From assembly GCF_009739465.1 (NCBI RefSeq), contig NZ_WHOM01000035.1, positions 24,128 to 88,127 of the forward strand: a stretch of 64,000 nucleotides of DNA, read 5' to 3'. Of the stretch, positions 25,977-34,777 are shown piece after piece; positions within the stretch are counted from its first letter, which is position 1; every line of letters starts with the position of its first letter. Under the pieces are notes generated by a model. That model was not told the origin of the DNA. It was given only the letters and a program-made list of their open reading frames with translations, and searched no databases. A program made the position numbers and the translations under genes. The DNA comes from Streptomyces apocyni (GTDB taxonomy: Bacteria > Actinomycetota > Actinomycetes > Streptomycetales > Streptomycetaceae).

Positions 25977-26735
25977 ATGATCGATAAGGTCGACAAGAGG
26001 AGGGCCTGGCGGGCTGCCAGAGACCTGGGCGCCCGGCTGGCCACCGGACGCGGGCCCGTCATGACGTACGGCGTGATCGCCCTGTGCTGCGCCGTCTTCG
26101 TCGTGTCACCGGCCTCCGGGCTCAATCCCGCCTATGGCACTGGCGAACAGCTGCTCGCCGCCCAGCGCGACTACTTCGCGCGCTGGGGCGTGATCCCGGC
26201 CGAGCTGCTCAGCGGCTCGGCACGGGCCGCTGTCACCCCGGTCACCGCGCTCTTCGTGCACGCCAGCTGGCTCCACCTGCTGGGCAACATGCTCTTCCTG
26301 TACGTCTTCGGCGTGATGACCGAGGAGCGCCTGGGGCATCTCCGTTTCGCCCTGTTCTACGTCGGCTGCGGGGCCCTGGCCCTGTGCGTGTACGCGCTCG
26401 CCAACGCCGGATCGACGCAGAGCCTGGTAGGGGCCTCCGGGGCGATCTCCGCGGTGCTCGGCGGCTTCCTGCGGCTCTTCCCGAAGGCCCGGGTCACCAG
26501 CCTCTTCCCGTTTCTGTTCTTCCTGCCGCTGCGCTTTCCCGCCTGGCTGGTGCTGCCCTTCTGGGTGGCGCTCCAGTGGCTGGCCGCGCGCCGGGACAGC
26601 GAGGGGCCGACGGTGGCGTACCTGGCGCACCTGGCGGGGTTCGCGCTGGGCTTCGGCTGCGCCTGGGTGCTCCAGGCGCGGAGGACTAGAGTGAGCACCC
26701 CAGCGACGGCCACCGAGGGAGACAGCAAGCCGTGA
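25977..26735 (+). CDS. Rhomboid-family intramembrane serine protease
   Basis: 252 aa with six predicted helices. The rhomboid catalytic dyad is visible: Ser154 in GASGAIS and His218 in AHLAGFALG. The HASWLHLLGNMLFL segment (about 95-108) is the conserved rhomboid loop with its HxxxN. It cleaves transmembrane substrates; targets unknown. The start is ATG at 25977 with no strong ribosome site. The stop TGA overlaps the GTG of the next gene, so the two are co-translated. Confidence 0.92.
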   Translation: MIDKVDKRRAWRAARDLGARLATGRGPVMTYGVIALCCAVFVVSPASGLNPAYGTGEQLLAAQRDYFARWGVIPAELLSGSARAAVTPVTALFVHASWLHLLGNMLFLYVFGVMTEERLGHLRFALFYVGCGALALCVYALANAGSTQSLVGASGAISAVLGGFLRLFPKARVTSLFPFLFFLPLRFPAWLVLPFWVALQWLAARRDSEGPTVAYLAHLAGFALGFGCAWVLQARRTRVSTPATATEGDSKP

Positions 26736-27013
26736 TCACCGCGATCGTGCTCATCAAGACCAGCGTGGACCGCATCCCGGAGATCGCGGAGTCGATCGCC
26801 TCGCTGGACAGCGTCAGCGAGGTCTTCTCCGTGACCGGCACCTACGACCTGATCGCTATGGTGCGCGTCACGTCGCATGACGACCTGGCGGACGTCATCC
26901 CGGGCAGCATCAGCAAGATCCCGGGGGTGCGGGCCACGGACACGCATGTCGCGTTCCGCACCTACTCCCAGCACGACCTGGAGGCGGCGTTCGCGATCGG
27001 ACTCGACTCCTGA
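26732..27013 (+). CDS. Stand-alone Lrp/AsnC ligand-binding (RAM) domain protein
   Basis: 93 aa consisting only of the AsnC C-terminal ligand-binding fold (VTGTYDLIAMVRV and a GVRATDTHVAF segment); no helix-turn-helix is present. Such proteins form decamers or modulate full-length Lrp proteins by mixed oligomers. The start GTG overlaps the rhomboid stop by 4 nt. Its partner and ligand are unknown. Confidence 0.88.
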   Translation: MITAIVLIKTSVDRIPEIAESIASLDSVSEVFSVTGTYDLIAMVRVTSHDDLADVIPGSISKIPGVRATDTHVAFRTYSQHDLEAAFAIGLDS

Positions 27014-27017
27014 GGCC

Positions 27018-28382
27018 CTACGCGACCGTCGTGTCCGGCACGCAGCGGCCGTCCTCGGTGCGGTAGCTCCAGCGGGCCCCGCCCCGGACGAGTTCACGGA
27101 CGGCCCGGACGAACCGCTCCACATGCTCGTCCGGGGTGCCCGCGCCGAAGCTCACCCGGATCGCGTTCAGCGCCCTGGTGCCGGGCGCCGCCTCGGGGGC
27201 CCCGCACTCCCCCTGCTCCTGTGGGTCGCCGCCGAGCAGCGTACGGACCAGGGGGTGGGCGCAGAACAGGCCGTCGCGTACGCCGATGCCGTACTCGGCC
27301 GACAGCGCGGCCGCGAAGTGCGAGCTGTTCCACCCCTGGACCACGAAGGACAGGACGCCGACCCGGGGCGCGTCATCGCCGAAGAGCGAGAGCACCCTCA
27401 CCTCCGGCACGGCCGCGAGACCCTCGCGTACCTGGGCGATCAGCCGCTGCTCGCGCTCCACCAGCGCGTCGAACCCGACGCCGGTCAGAGCCTCGCAGGC
27501 CGAGGCGATCGCGTACGCCCCGATGACGTTGGGTGAACCGGCCTCGTGGCGCGCGGCGGTGGTGTGCCACTCCACGTCAACGCCGCCGTCGGGGCGCCGG
27601 GCGACCGTCTTGGACGCCCCGCCGCCCGCCAGGTACGGCTCGGCGGCCCGCAGCCAGTCGGAGCGGCCCGCGAGCACGCCGGACCCGAAGGGCGCGTACA
27701 GCTTGTGCCCGGAGAAGGCGACCCAGTCGACGTCCAACTCGGCGATGTCCACCGGGTGGTGGGGGGCAAGCTGGGCGGCGTCGAGCACGATCCGGGCCCC
27801 GTGGGCGTGCGCCGCCGCGGCCAGCTCCCGTACGGGCCACAGCTCACCGGTGACGTTGGAGGCGCCGGTGACGCACACCAGCGCGGGGCCGTGCGGGGCG
27901 CGGTCGGCGAGGGCGCGCTCCAGCGTGGCGACGGCCTGCCGCGGGGTGCGCGGCGCGTTCAGGTAGCTGACGCGGCCGTCCCGCCAGGGCAGCAGCGAGG
28001 CGTGGTGCTCGGTCTCGAAGACGAAGACCTCGCAGTCGGCGGGCAGCGCGGCGGCCAGCAGGTTCAGCGAGTCGGTGGTCGAGCGGGTGAAGACGACCTG
28101 GTCCCCCGCGCGGCAGCCGAGGAACTCGGCGACGGTGCGCCGGGCGTTCTCGAACAGGTCCGTGGAGAGCTGCGAGAGGTATCCGGCGCCCCGGTGCACG
28201 CTGCCGTAGTACGGCGCGTACGCGGCGACGTCGTCCCAGACCCGCTGCAGGGCGGGCGCGCTGGCGGCGTAGTCGAGCGCGGCGTAGGTGACCTCGCCCC
28301 CGGTGACGAGCGGGACGGTCACGTCCCGGCCGAGAACGGGCAGCGTACAGGTGGCGGGGGCGGCAGCGGTGGCGACAGACAT
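27018..28382 (-). CDS. Class V aminotransferase, cysteine desulfurase-like
   Basis: 454 aa PLP enzyme. Schiff-base Lys227 is in FSGHKLYAP, ETEHHASLLPW binds PLP, and Cys374 in DGLFCAHPL occupies the region where SufS-type enzymes hold the catalytic Cys. It probably mobilises sulfur from cysteine or acts on a related substrate. Start ATG at 28382 with AGGGAG upstream; longer in-frame extensions run back into a riboswitch and are rejected. A SAM-IV riboswitch lies 150-290 nt upstream, so it should be repressed when S-adenosylmethionine is plentiful, tying it to sulfur or methionine metabolism. Confidence 0.88.
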   Translation of the reverse strand: MSVATAAAPATCTLPVLGRDVTVPLVTGGEVTYAALDYAASAPALQRVWDDVAAYAPYYGSVHRGAGYLSQLSTDLFENARRTVAEFLGCRAGDQVVFTRSTTDSLNLLAAALPADCEVFVFETEHHASLLPWRDGRVSYLNAPRTPRQAVATLERALADRAPHGPALVCVTGASNVTGELWPVRELAAAAHAHGARIVLDAAQLAPHHPVDIAELDVDWVAFSGHKLYAPFGSGVLAGRSDWLRAAEPYLAGGGASKTVARRPDGGVDVEWHTTAARHEAGSPNVIGAYAIASACEALTGVGFDALVEREQRLIAQVREGLAAVPEVRVLSLFGDDAPRVGVLSFVVQGWNSSHFAAALSAEYGIGVRDGLFCAHPLVRTLLGGDPQEQGECGAPEAAPGTRALNAIRVSFGAGTPDEHVERFVRAVRELVRGGARWSYRTEDGRCVPDTTVA

Positions 28383-28492
28383 GGCGAACTCCCTGGTGAG
28401 GCAGGCGAAAGCTCCGCGCGAGCGACGGCTTGGATACACGTCGGCGCAGGAGAAAGAGAGAAAAAGAGTGTGCGGAAGTGGGGCGTGAAGCC

Positions 28493-28513
28493 CTATCGCA
28501 TTCGCTTGCTCAC
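28493..28513 (-). CDS. Possible 6-aa leader ORF (MSKRMR)
   Basis: GTG-AGC-AAG-CGA-ATG-CGA-TAG on the minus strand, with GGGAG (plus 28521-28525) exactly 7 nt upstream of the GTG. It lies between the riboswitch and the main coding sequence, about 110 nt before its start. The ribosome site is better than that of many real genes here, but so short an ORF could be chance. Confidence 0.35.
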   Translation of the reverse strand: MSKRMR

Positions 28514-28535
28514 GAGACTGCTCCCTTGAGGACCA

Positions 28536-28675
28536 GGACCCCAGGGTGTGCAGGGGTCCGCGCTTGCCGCAGACCTCGCTGCCTGCGGCCTGGTCTTCAC
28601 CCGGGGCACCCCGCCACGGACGGAGGGTTGCCGGACAGCGGGCCGGGGCCGTAGTCGCTGTCACTCATGACCTGA
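28536..28675 (-). promoter_or_regulatory. SAM-IV riboswitch
   Basis: The minus-strand core begins GGTCATGAGTGACAGCG (plus 28672 downward). It continues through CCGGCAACCCTCC and GGGGTGCCCCGGGTGA and closes P1 with GAAGACCAGG. This string of conserved blocks is the actinobacterial SAM-IV (S-box-related) aptamer. A GCCGCAG/CTGCGGC hairpin (plus 28568-28591) and the AAGCGCGG segment follow, as expected for the SAM-IV pseudoknot. A GGACCCC/GGGGTCC hairpin (plus 28536-28559) may be part of the expression platform. It controls the class V aminotransferase gene downstream. Confidence 0.88.
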
Positions 28676-28705
28676 GCAGCATCTTGCCACACGATCTTGC
28701 ATGCG

Positions 28706-28738
28706 CAAGGCGCGGTCCAGAATCCGGACCGCGCCTTG
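28706..28738 (-). terminator. Terminator downstream of trpD
   Basis: A 13-bp perfect stem CAAGGCGCGGTCC/GGACCGCGCCTTG with a 7-nt loop, 20 bp after the trpD stop. Confidence 0.8.
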
Positions 28739-28757
28739 GCTCATGCGGGGGTCGCCA

Positions 28758-29822
28758 TCAGGCGTTGCTGGCGGCCACCCAGCGCTCAAGCGCCCGCTTG
28801 GCCGCACCGGAGTCGATCGCCTCCGCGGCCCTGGCCATCGCCGCGCTGAGCTGCTCTGGCAGCGGCGCGTCCGTCGGGTCCAGGGCCACCAGCGCGGCCG
28901 CCGAGTTGAGCAGCACCGCGTCGCGTACGGGCCCGGTCTCACCGGCCAGCAGCCGCAGCGCCACATCCGCGTTGTACGAGGCGTCGGCCCCGCGCAGCGC
29001 CTCGACCGGCACCAGCTCCAGGCCGACGTCGCGAGGGTCGAAGGCCTCCTCGCGGACCCGCCCGTCCCGTACCACCCATACCCGCGAGGTCGCGGTGGTG
29101 GTCAGCTCGTCGAGGCCGTCGTCGCCACGGAAGACCAGCGCGGACGAGCCGCGCTCGGCCAGTACACCGGCGAGGATCGGCGCCATCCGGGCGTCCGCGA
29201 CGCCGGTCGCCTGGGCTCGTACCCGGGCCGGATTGGTCAGCGGCCCCAGGAAGTTGAAGGTGGTCCTGATGCCCAGCTCCTTGCGCGCGGCGGCCACATG
29301 GCGCAGCGCGGGGTGGAACTTCACCGCGAAGCAGAAGGTGACTCCGGCCTCGTCGGCGACCTCGGCCACCCGCTGCGGCGTCAACTCCAGGTTGACACCC
29401 AGTTTTTCCAGGACGTCGGACGCACCGGAAGCCGACGACGCGGCGCGGTTGCCGTGCTTGACGACCTTCGTGCCCGTTCCGGCGACCACGATCGCGGACA
29501 TGGTGGAGATGTTGACGGTCTTGGCGCCGTCGCCGCCGGTGCCGACGATGTCGACGGCGGGCCCCGGCACCTCGATCACCCTGGCGTGCTCGTACATGGT
29601 GCGGACCAGACCGGAGATCTCCTCCACGGTCTCGCCCTTCGCGCGCAGCGCCACCGCGAAGCCCGCGATCTGCGCGTCGGTCGCCTCGCCCCGCATGATG
29701 CGGTCCATCGCCCACGCGGTGTCGTCCGCGCTCTGGTCGCGCCCCTCAAGCAAGCCGTTCAGTACGTCGGGCCAGGTACGGCCCGCCGCGGTGTCGCCTC
29801 CAGCGGGGTGCACAGCGCTCAT
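28758..29822 (-). CDS. trpD: Anthranilate phosphoribosyltransferase
   Basis: 354 aa enzyme transferring phosphoribose from PRPP to anthranilate, the second tryptophan-specific step. The PRPP/Mg motif [23 protein letters not shown] and NFLGPLTNP are typical. The start ATG at 29822 has AGGAG upstream; an in-frame ATG 42 nt earlier lacks one. It is detached from other trp genes and sits beside the bc1 operon, an arrangement I recall from other Streptomyces. No leader peptide or attenuator is seen before it, unlike trpE. Confidence 0.95.
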   Translation of the reverse strand: MSAVHPAGGDTAAGRTWPDVLNGLLEGRDQSADDTAWAMDRIMRGEATDAQIAGFAVALRAKGETVEEISGLVRTMYEHARVIEVPGPAVDIVGTGGDGAKTVNISTMSAIVVAGTGTKVVKHGNRAASSASGASDVLEKLGVNLELTPQRVAEVADEAGVTFCFAVKFHPALRHVAAARKELGIRTTFNFLGPLTNPARVRAQATGVADARMAPILAGVLAERGSSALVFRGDDGLDELTTTATSRVWVVRDGRVREEAFDPRDVGLELVPVEALRGADASYNADVALRLLAGETGPVRDAVLLNSAAALVALDPTDAPLPEQLSAAMARAAEAIDSGAAKRALERWVAASNA

Positions 29823-29909
29823 GGTCGCTCCTGGTGTCCTACGGCGTGCGTTGCGTGCGTGCAACGGATTCGGATGCCACTCAGCCTAGCCAAGCTCCGG
29901 GGCGGCAAA

Positions 29910-29938
29910 GAGCCCCGTCCAGCGGATGGACGGGGCTC
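29910..29938 (-). terminator. Terminator of the ctaE-qcrCAB operon
   Basis: An 11-bp perfect stem GAGCCCCGTCC/GGACGGGGCTC with a 7-nt loop, followed on the minus strand by CTTTGCC. Confidence 0.85.
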
Positions 29939-29972
29939 AGAGCCGTGGCGATCAGATGATCAGTTCAGGATC

Positions 29973-31601
29973 TCAGTGGTGGCCGTGGCCACTGGTGATC
30001 TCCTCGTACTCCTCGGCGGTCGCCTTGGGGATCTGGTTTCCCTCGGCGTAGTAGCCCTTGGAGAGCTTCACCCGGAACTTCTCGAGCATCGAGACCTTGC
30101 GCTTCACGCCGTTCTCGTCGACCAGCGGGCCGATCTCACCGGCCGTGTACTGCTCGTGTGCCGTGAGCCGGTGCAGCTCCTCCGGGCTGAGCGGCTCGTG
30201 CACCTCGATGAACTCACCGTGCGGCAGCCGCTTGATGATGCCGGTCTCGCGACCGTGCAGCACCTTGTCGCGGTCGCGCCGCTGGAGACCCAGGCAGATC
30301 CGCTTCGTCGCGATGAACACCAGGATCGGTCCGGCGATGAAGAAGATCCGCACGAACCAGGTGATGGAGTTGATCGACAGGCTGAAGTGGGTGGCCCACA
30401 GGTCGTTGCCACCACCGATCAGCATGATGAAGTACGCCGCGATCCAGGCGGCACCGAAGGCGGTGCGCGTCGGGGCGTTGCGTGGGCGGTCCAGGATGTG
30501 GTGCTCGCGCTTGTCCTTGGTGATCCAGGACTCGATGAACGGGTAGACCGCGATCGCGGTGAGGAACAGCGGGAAGATCACCAGCGGGATGAACACACCC
30601 AGGTTGAGGGTGTAGCTGTCCCACAGGACGATCTCCCAGCCCGGCATGAAGCGGATCAGCCCCTCGGCGAAGCCCATGTACCAGTCGGGCTGGGCGCCGG
30701 TGGACACCATGTCGGGACGGTAGGGCCCAAGGGCCCAGATCGGGTTGATCGAGGCGATCGCCGCGATGGCCGCGATGATGCCGAAGACCAGGAAGAAGAA
30801 GCCTCCGGCCTTGGCCATGTAGACCGGCAGCAGCGGCATACCGACGACGTTCTTGTTGGTCTTGCCCGCACCGCCGAACTGCGTGTGCTTGTGGTAGAAG
30901 ACCAGGATCAGGTGGGCCACGACCAGGCCGAGCATGATGCCCGGCAGCAGCAGGATGTGGATCGAGTAGAACCGGGCGATCATGTCGGTGCCGGGGAACT
31001 CGCCGCCGAACAGGAACATCGAGATGTACGTACCGACGACCGGTACGGACAGGATCGCGCCCTGCGTGAAGCGGACACCGGTACCCGAGAGCAGGTCGTC
31101 CGGGAGCGAGTAACCGGTGAAGCCGGTGAACATGCCGAGGACGAACAGCAGGAAGCCGAACAGCCAGTTGATCTCACGCGGCTTGCGGAAGGCGCCCGTG
31201 AAGAAGACGCGCATCATGTGCACGAACATCGCCGCGAGGAAGATCAGGGCGGCCCAGTGGTGGATCTGCCGGATGAGCAGACCGCCGCGGACATCGAAGC
31301 TGATGTCCAGCGTCGAGGCGTAGGCCTCACTCATCAGCACGCCCTGCATCGGGACGTACGAACCCGCGTACTCCACCTCGTTCATCGAGGGGTGGAAGAA
31401 CAGGGTCAGGTACACACCCGTGAGGATGATGATGATGAACGTGTAGAGGGCGACCTCACCGAGCATGAAGGACCAGTGGTCCGGAAAGATCTTCCGCATG
31501 TTGGCCTTGGCCAGGCTGTAGATGCCCAGCCGGCCATCAGCCCAGTCGGCGACCCGCTCGCCCGCCGGGGCCTTGCGCTTGGTGTCTGTTGCGGTACTCA
31601 T
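29973..31601 (-). CDS. qcrB: Cytochrome bc1 complex cytochrome b subunit
   Basis: 542 aa polytopic quinol-oxidising subunit. Haem-ligand helices are visible (HHWAALIFLAAMFVHMMR, then YSIHILLLPGIMLGLVVAHL), together with the quinol-site region GPYRPD in place of the classical PEWY. The roughly 120-residue hydrophilic C-terminal extension is typical of actinobacterial QcrB, which builds a bc1-aa3 supercomplex. Its start overlaps the qcrA stop (ATGA), giving translational coupling in ctaE-qcrC-qcrA-qcrB. It ends at a strong terminator. Confidence 0.97.
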   Translation of the reverse strand: MSTATDTKRKAPAGERVADWADGRLGIYSLAKANMRKIFPDHWSFMLGEVALYTFIIIILTGVYLTLFFHPSMNEVEYAGSYVPMQGVLMSEAYASTLDISFDVRGGLLIRQIHHWAALIFLAAMFVHMMRVFFTGAFRKPREINWLFGFLLFVLGMFTGFTGYSLPDDLLSGTGVRFTQGAILSVPVVGTYISMFLFGGEFPGTDMIARFYSIHILLLPGIMLGLVVAHLILVFYHKHTQFGGAGKTNKNVVGMPLLPVYMAKAGGFFFLVFGIIAAIAAIASINPIWALGPYRPDMVSTGAQPDWYMGFAEGLIRFMPGWEIVLWDSYTLNLGVFIPLVIFPLFLTAIAVYPFIESWITKDKREHHILDRPRNAPTRTAFGAAWIAAYFIMLIGGGNDLWATHFSLSINSITWFVRIFFIAGPILVFIATKRICLGLQRRDRDKVLHGRETGIIKRLPHGEFIEVHEPLSPEELHRLTAHEQYTAGEIGPLVDENGVKRKVSMLEKFRVKLSKGYYAEGNQIPKATAEEYEEITSGHGHH

Positions 31602-32653
31602 CCGCGCTCCCAGAAGGACGGACCGACGGGCTCTTCGAAGTCGCCGAGCGCCTGGAGGTAGCCCTCCTCGGACACACCGATGCGCAGCTGCGGCAGCGGG
31701 TGACCGGCCGGGCCGAAGATGACTCGGGCACCGTCAGTGAGGTCGAAAGTGGACTGGTGGCACGGGCAGAGGACGTGGTGCGTCTGCTGCTCGTACAGGC
31801 TGACCGGGCAGCCCACATGGGTGCAGATCTTCGAGTACGCGACGATGCCTTCGTGCGACCACTCGAGTTCACGCTTGTCCTTGATGTCGTCCGGCTCCAT
31901 GCGGACGACCATCAGGGCGGCCTTGGCGATCTCGTTGAGGAAGCCGTGGTCGTGCTCGTCCATGCCCTCGGGCATGGCGAAGGTCAGCGAACCGACCGCC
32001 ACGTCCTCGGGGCGCAGCGGCTCCTTGGTGTTCTGGTTCACCAGGAGCTTGCCCTTGGCCCACTTGGTGTGCCGCAGCTTGTCCTCCGGCAGCGGACCGA
32101 GGTCACGCAGCAGTACGACGCCGGAGAGCGGTACCAGGGCCAGGGCGCCGAACATGGTGTTCCGGATCAGCTTGCGACGGCCGATCGCGGACTCCTTGGC
32201 ACCCTGCCGGAAGTCGGCCATGACCTTGGCCTTGACCTCGGGCTCGGCCTCGATGGCGTGCCGCTCGTCGGCGACCTCCACGTCGGACATCAGGGTACGG
32301 GCCCAGTGGACCGCACCCGCGCCGATGCAGAAGAGCGCCAGACCCAGGGTCAGTCCCAGCGAGAAGTTCAGCGCACTGACCCGGCCGAACGGCCAGATGT
32401 ACACGATCTTGTCGATCGGGAAGGCCACGAAGGAGGCGATGAACGCGACCGTCGACAGCATGGACACGGTGAACAGCAGGGCGACCGTGCGCTCGGAGCG
32501 CTTGGCGGCCCGCTCGTCGATGTCCTGGATGCGGTGCTCATGGGGCGGCAGCCCCGGGTCCGCGAACGGATCCTTGTCGACGCGGGTGGCCACGCTCGAC
32601 TCGGTGGCCTGCTCGTGGGGCAGGCTCGTCTCTGGAATGTCTTGGCTACTCAT
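31598..32653 (-). CDS. qcrA: Cytochrome bc1 complex Rieske iron-sulfur subunit
   Basis: 351 aa. The N-terminal half has about three transmembrane helices (for example VALLFTVSMLSTVAFIASFV), the actinobacterial form, rather than one as in proteobacteria. The C-terminal Rieske domain binds [2Fe-2S] through CTHVGCPVSL and CPCHQSTFD. It passes electrons from quinol to QcrC. The gene overlaps both neighbours by 4 nt, showing an operon with coupled translation. Confidence 0.97.
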   Translation of the reverse strand: MSSQDIPETSLPHEQATESSVATRVDKDPFADPGLPPHEHRIQDIDERAAKRSERTVALLFTVSMLSTVAFIASFVAFPIDKIVYIWPFGRVSALNFSLGLTLGLALFCIGAGAVHWARTLMSDVEVADERHAIEAEPEVKAKVMADFRQGAKESAIGRRKLIRNTMFGALALVPLSGVVLLRDLGPLPEDKLRHTKWAKGKLLVNQNTKEPLRPEDVAVGSLTFAMPEGMDEHDHGFLNEIAKAALMVVRMEPDDIKDKRELEWSHEGIVAYSKICTHVGCPVSLYEQQTHHVLCPCHQSTFDLTDGARVIFGPAGHPLPQLRIGVSEEGYLQALGDFEEPVGPSFWERG

Positions 32654-33462
32654 GACTTCTTGGCCTTTGCGGTCCGCGCGGCGACCCAGACGGCGGTGGC
32701 GACAAGAGCGCCGAGACCGAAGATCCAGGCGAACAGGCCCTCACTGACCGGGCCGAGGCCGCCCAGCTTGAGACCACCGGGGTTCGGAGTATCTTCGCCG
32801 TTGACCGCGTCAAGGTACGCGATGATGTCCTTCTTGGCCTCCTCCGGCATGGTGCTGTCGGGGAAGGACGGCATGTTCTGCGGGCCGGTCTGCATCGCCT
32901 CGTAGATGTACTTGGGATCGACGCCCTCAAGGCTCGGGGCGTACTTGCCTTCCGTCAGCGCGCCGCCCTCACCGGTGAAGTTGTGGCACTGCGCGCAGTT
33001 GTTGCGGAACAGCTCGCCACCGTGACCGATGTCGGCGTCCTTGATGCTGTACTGCTCCGGCTTGGGGACGGTGGGCCCCACACCCAGCGAGGCGATGTAC
33101 GCCGCGAGCTGGTCGATCTCAGCCTGGCTGTAGATCTTCTTCTTCTTCGGCACCTGGGCGCCCTGCGAGGTGGCGGCCGGCATGCGGCCGGTGCCCACCT
33201 GGAAGTCGACAGCCGCGCTGCCGACACCCGCCAGGCTCGGGCCGTCGGACCCGCCCTGGCCATTGGCCCCGTGGCAGCTGGAGCAGCCCACCGAGTAGAG
33301 CTTCTTGCCCTCGTCGATAGCGAGGGACTGAGCGGTCTCGTCGGCCTGCGCCTGGTCCGCGGGCGCGAACACGGCGTACAGCCCCCCGGTGGCCGCCAGC
33401 GCGAAGAGTAGGACGACGACCGCCGCCAGCGGATGGCGTCGTCGTGCGGAGAGCTTTTTCAC
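32650..33462 (-). CDS. qcrC: Cytochrome bc1 complex dihaem cytochrome c subunit
   Basis: 270 aa with an N-terminal signal-anchor helix and a C-terminal helix (FAWIFGLGALVATAVWVAA). It has two CxxCH haem c sites, CSSCH near residue 60 and CAQCH near residue 160, and so is the fused dicytochrome c that carries electrons directly to the aa3 oxidase in Actinobacteria, which lack soluble cytochrome c. It overlaps qcrA by 4 nt. Confidence 0.97.
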   Translation of the reverse strand: MKKLSARRRHPLAAVVVLLFALAATGGLYAVFAPADQAQADETAQSLAIDEGKKLYSVGCSSCHGANGQGGSDGPSLAGVGSAAVDFQVGTGRMPAATSQGAQVPKKKKIYSQAEIDQLAAYIASLGVGPTVPKPEQYSIKDADIGHGGELFRNNCAQCHNFTGEGGALTEGKYAPSLEGVDPKYIYEAMQTGPQNMPSFPDSTMPEEAKKDIIAYLDAVNGEDTPNPGGLKLGGLGPVSEGLFAWIFGLGALVATAVWVAARTAKAKKS

Positions 33463-33527
33463 GGATTACCCCGGTGTCAGGATCTTCTGCGTCGGTGCTT
33501 CTGGACTGTGTCGGACTCGGTGCCCGG

Positions 33528-34145
33528 TTACTTGATCAGGTAGATCGTGGCGAAGAGGCCGATCCAGACCACATCGACGAAGTGCCAGTAATAGGACACG
33601 ACGATGGCGGCCGTTGCCTGATCATGGGTGAACCTCCTGGCCGCGTACGTCCTGCCGAGTACCAGCAGGAAGGCGATGAGGCCTCCCGCCACGTGCAGGC
33701 CGTGGAAGCCGGTGGTCAGGTAGAACGCCGAGCCATAGGCGTCAGACGAGATCGAGAGGCCCTCGTGGACCAGCTCGGTGTACTCGAAGACCTGGCCGCC
33801 GATGAAGATCGCGCCCATGACGAAGGTCAGGATGAACCACGCCCGGAGCTTCTTCACATCGCCACGCTCGGCCGCGAAGACACCCATCTGGCAGGTCAGC
33901 GAGGACGCCACCAGGATCGCGGTGTTCGTCAGCGCGAACGGGAGGTTGAGCATGTCGGCCTTGCCGGACCAGAAATCGGCACCCGTCACCGATCGCAGGG
34001 TGAAGTACATCGCGAAGAGGGCCGCGAAGAACATCAGCTCGGAGCTCAGCCAGATGATGGTTCCGACGCTGGTGAGGTTCGGTCGATTGACCGTCGGGTG
34101 TGCATGCCCGGTATCTACTGTCGTTACTGTCGCCACGACCGACAT
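33528..34145 (-). CDS. ctaE: Cytochrome c oxidase subunit III
   Basis: 205 aa with five predicted helices, the short actinobacterial form of subunit III. The motifs [14 protein letters not shown] and [12 protein letters not shown] are characteristic. It stabilises the proton-pumping aa3 oxidase. First gene of the ctaE-qcrCAB unit (65 bp before qcrC). The ATG at 34145 has no evident ribosome site. It diverges from an orphan receiver-like gene. Confidence 0.96.
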   Translation of the reverse strand: MSVVATVTTVDTGHAHPTVNRPNLTSVGTIIWLSSELMFFAALFAMYFTLRSVTGADFWSGKADMLNLPFALTNTAILVASSLTCQMGVFAAERGDVKKLRAWFILTFVMGAIFIGGQVFEYTELVHEGLSISSDAYGSAFYLTTGFHGLHVAGGLIAFLLVLGRTYAARRFTHDQATAAIVVSYYWHFVDVVWIGLFATIYLIK

Positions 34146-34323
34146 TATGTCGGTCGCTTATCCCGCCCTCACTCCGGGGGGTGCTGTTCGGAGTGTTCCC
34201 GCCCCATGTCCAGCCCGGATGGCCCATCGAAGGCCTGTCCGTAGCGGTGTTGACGGGGTGTGTGACGGAGTAGCATCCGCGCATCGGTTCCTGAAGCGAT
34301 GTTGTCGACGAAGCGGAGCACCC

Positions 34324-34725
34324 ATGCAGCCCACCGCCACGGTCCTGGTCTACAGCGACGACTCGAACACCCGCGCGCAGGTGCGGCTGGCGGCGGGGCG
34401 CAGGCCCGCACCGGACGTGCCGGAAGTCGAGTTCATCGAGTGCGCGACGCCCGCCGCGGTGATCAGGGAACTCGACCAGGGCGGCATCGACGTCTGTGTG
34501 CTGGACGGCGAGGCGGTGCCCATGGGCGGTATGGGGGTCTGCCGGCAGATGAAGGACGAGATCTTCCAGTGCCCGCCGGTGCTGCTGCTGATGGGCCGCC
34601 CACAGGATGCCTGGCTGGCCACCTGGAGCCGCGCTGAGGCGGCTGTGACGCTGCCCGTGGACCCGGTGGAGTTCGCCGAGGCCCTGGCCGCCCTGCTGCG
34701 CACCAAGGCGCTCGCGAAGGCCTGA
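34324..34725 (+). CDS. Orphan receiver-like protein (CheY-like fold, no output domain)
   Basis: 133 aa. The layout fits a receiver fold: VLVYSDDSNTR at strand 1 (acidic pair Asp-Asp), CVLDGEAVPMGG at the phospho-Asp position and VLLLMGRPQDAW near strand 4. The late conserved Lys is not evident and the switch Thr/Ser is unclear, so phosphorylation is doubtful. Start ATG with GGAG upstream. It lies between the respiratory gene clusters, a position I recall as conserved in Streptomyces. Function unknown. Confidence 0.82.
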   Translation: MQPTATVLVYSDDSNTRAQVRLAAGRRPAPDVPEVEFIECATPAAVIRELDQGGIDVCVLDGEAVPMGGMGVCRQMKDEIFQCPPVLLLMGRPQDAWLATWSRAEAAVTLPVDPVEFAEALAALLRTKALAKA

Positions 34726-34738
34726 GGGCCCCGCTGGG

Positions 34739-34764
34739 TCCCCGCGGCGGCGCTGCCGCGGGGA
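34739..34764. terminator. Terminator between convergent receiver-like and L,D-transpeptidase genes
   Basis: A 10-bp stem TCCCCGCGGC/GCCGCGGGGA with a 6-nt loop. Confidence 0.7.
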
Positions 34765-34777
34765 TGGTCGCGGTGAT

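Larger units (their letters stand above)
28383..28757 (-). other. 375-bp gene-free leader region
   Basis: Holds the ribosome site of the desulfurase-like gene, a T/C-rich tract (plus 28447-28470, complement), a 6-codon ORF at 28493-28513, the SAM-IV riboswitch and the trpD terminator. Confidence 0.75.

Noticed and set aside
28383..28664. In-frame N-terminal extension of the class V aminotransferase to 28664
   Set aside because: It would translate the SAM-IV aptamer; ATG at 28382 has its own ribosome site and matches family length.
28701..31661. 986-codon plus-strand frame opposite trpD and qcrB
   Set aside because: Antisense shadow rich in His, Asp, Arg and Gln; trpD and qcrB are certain.
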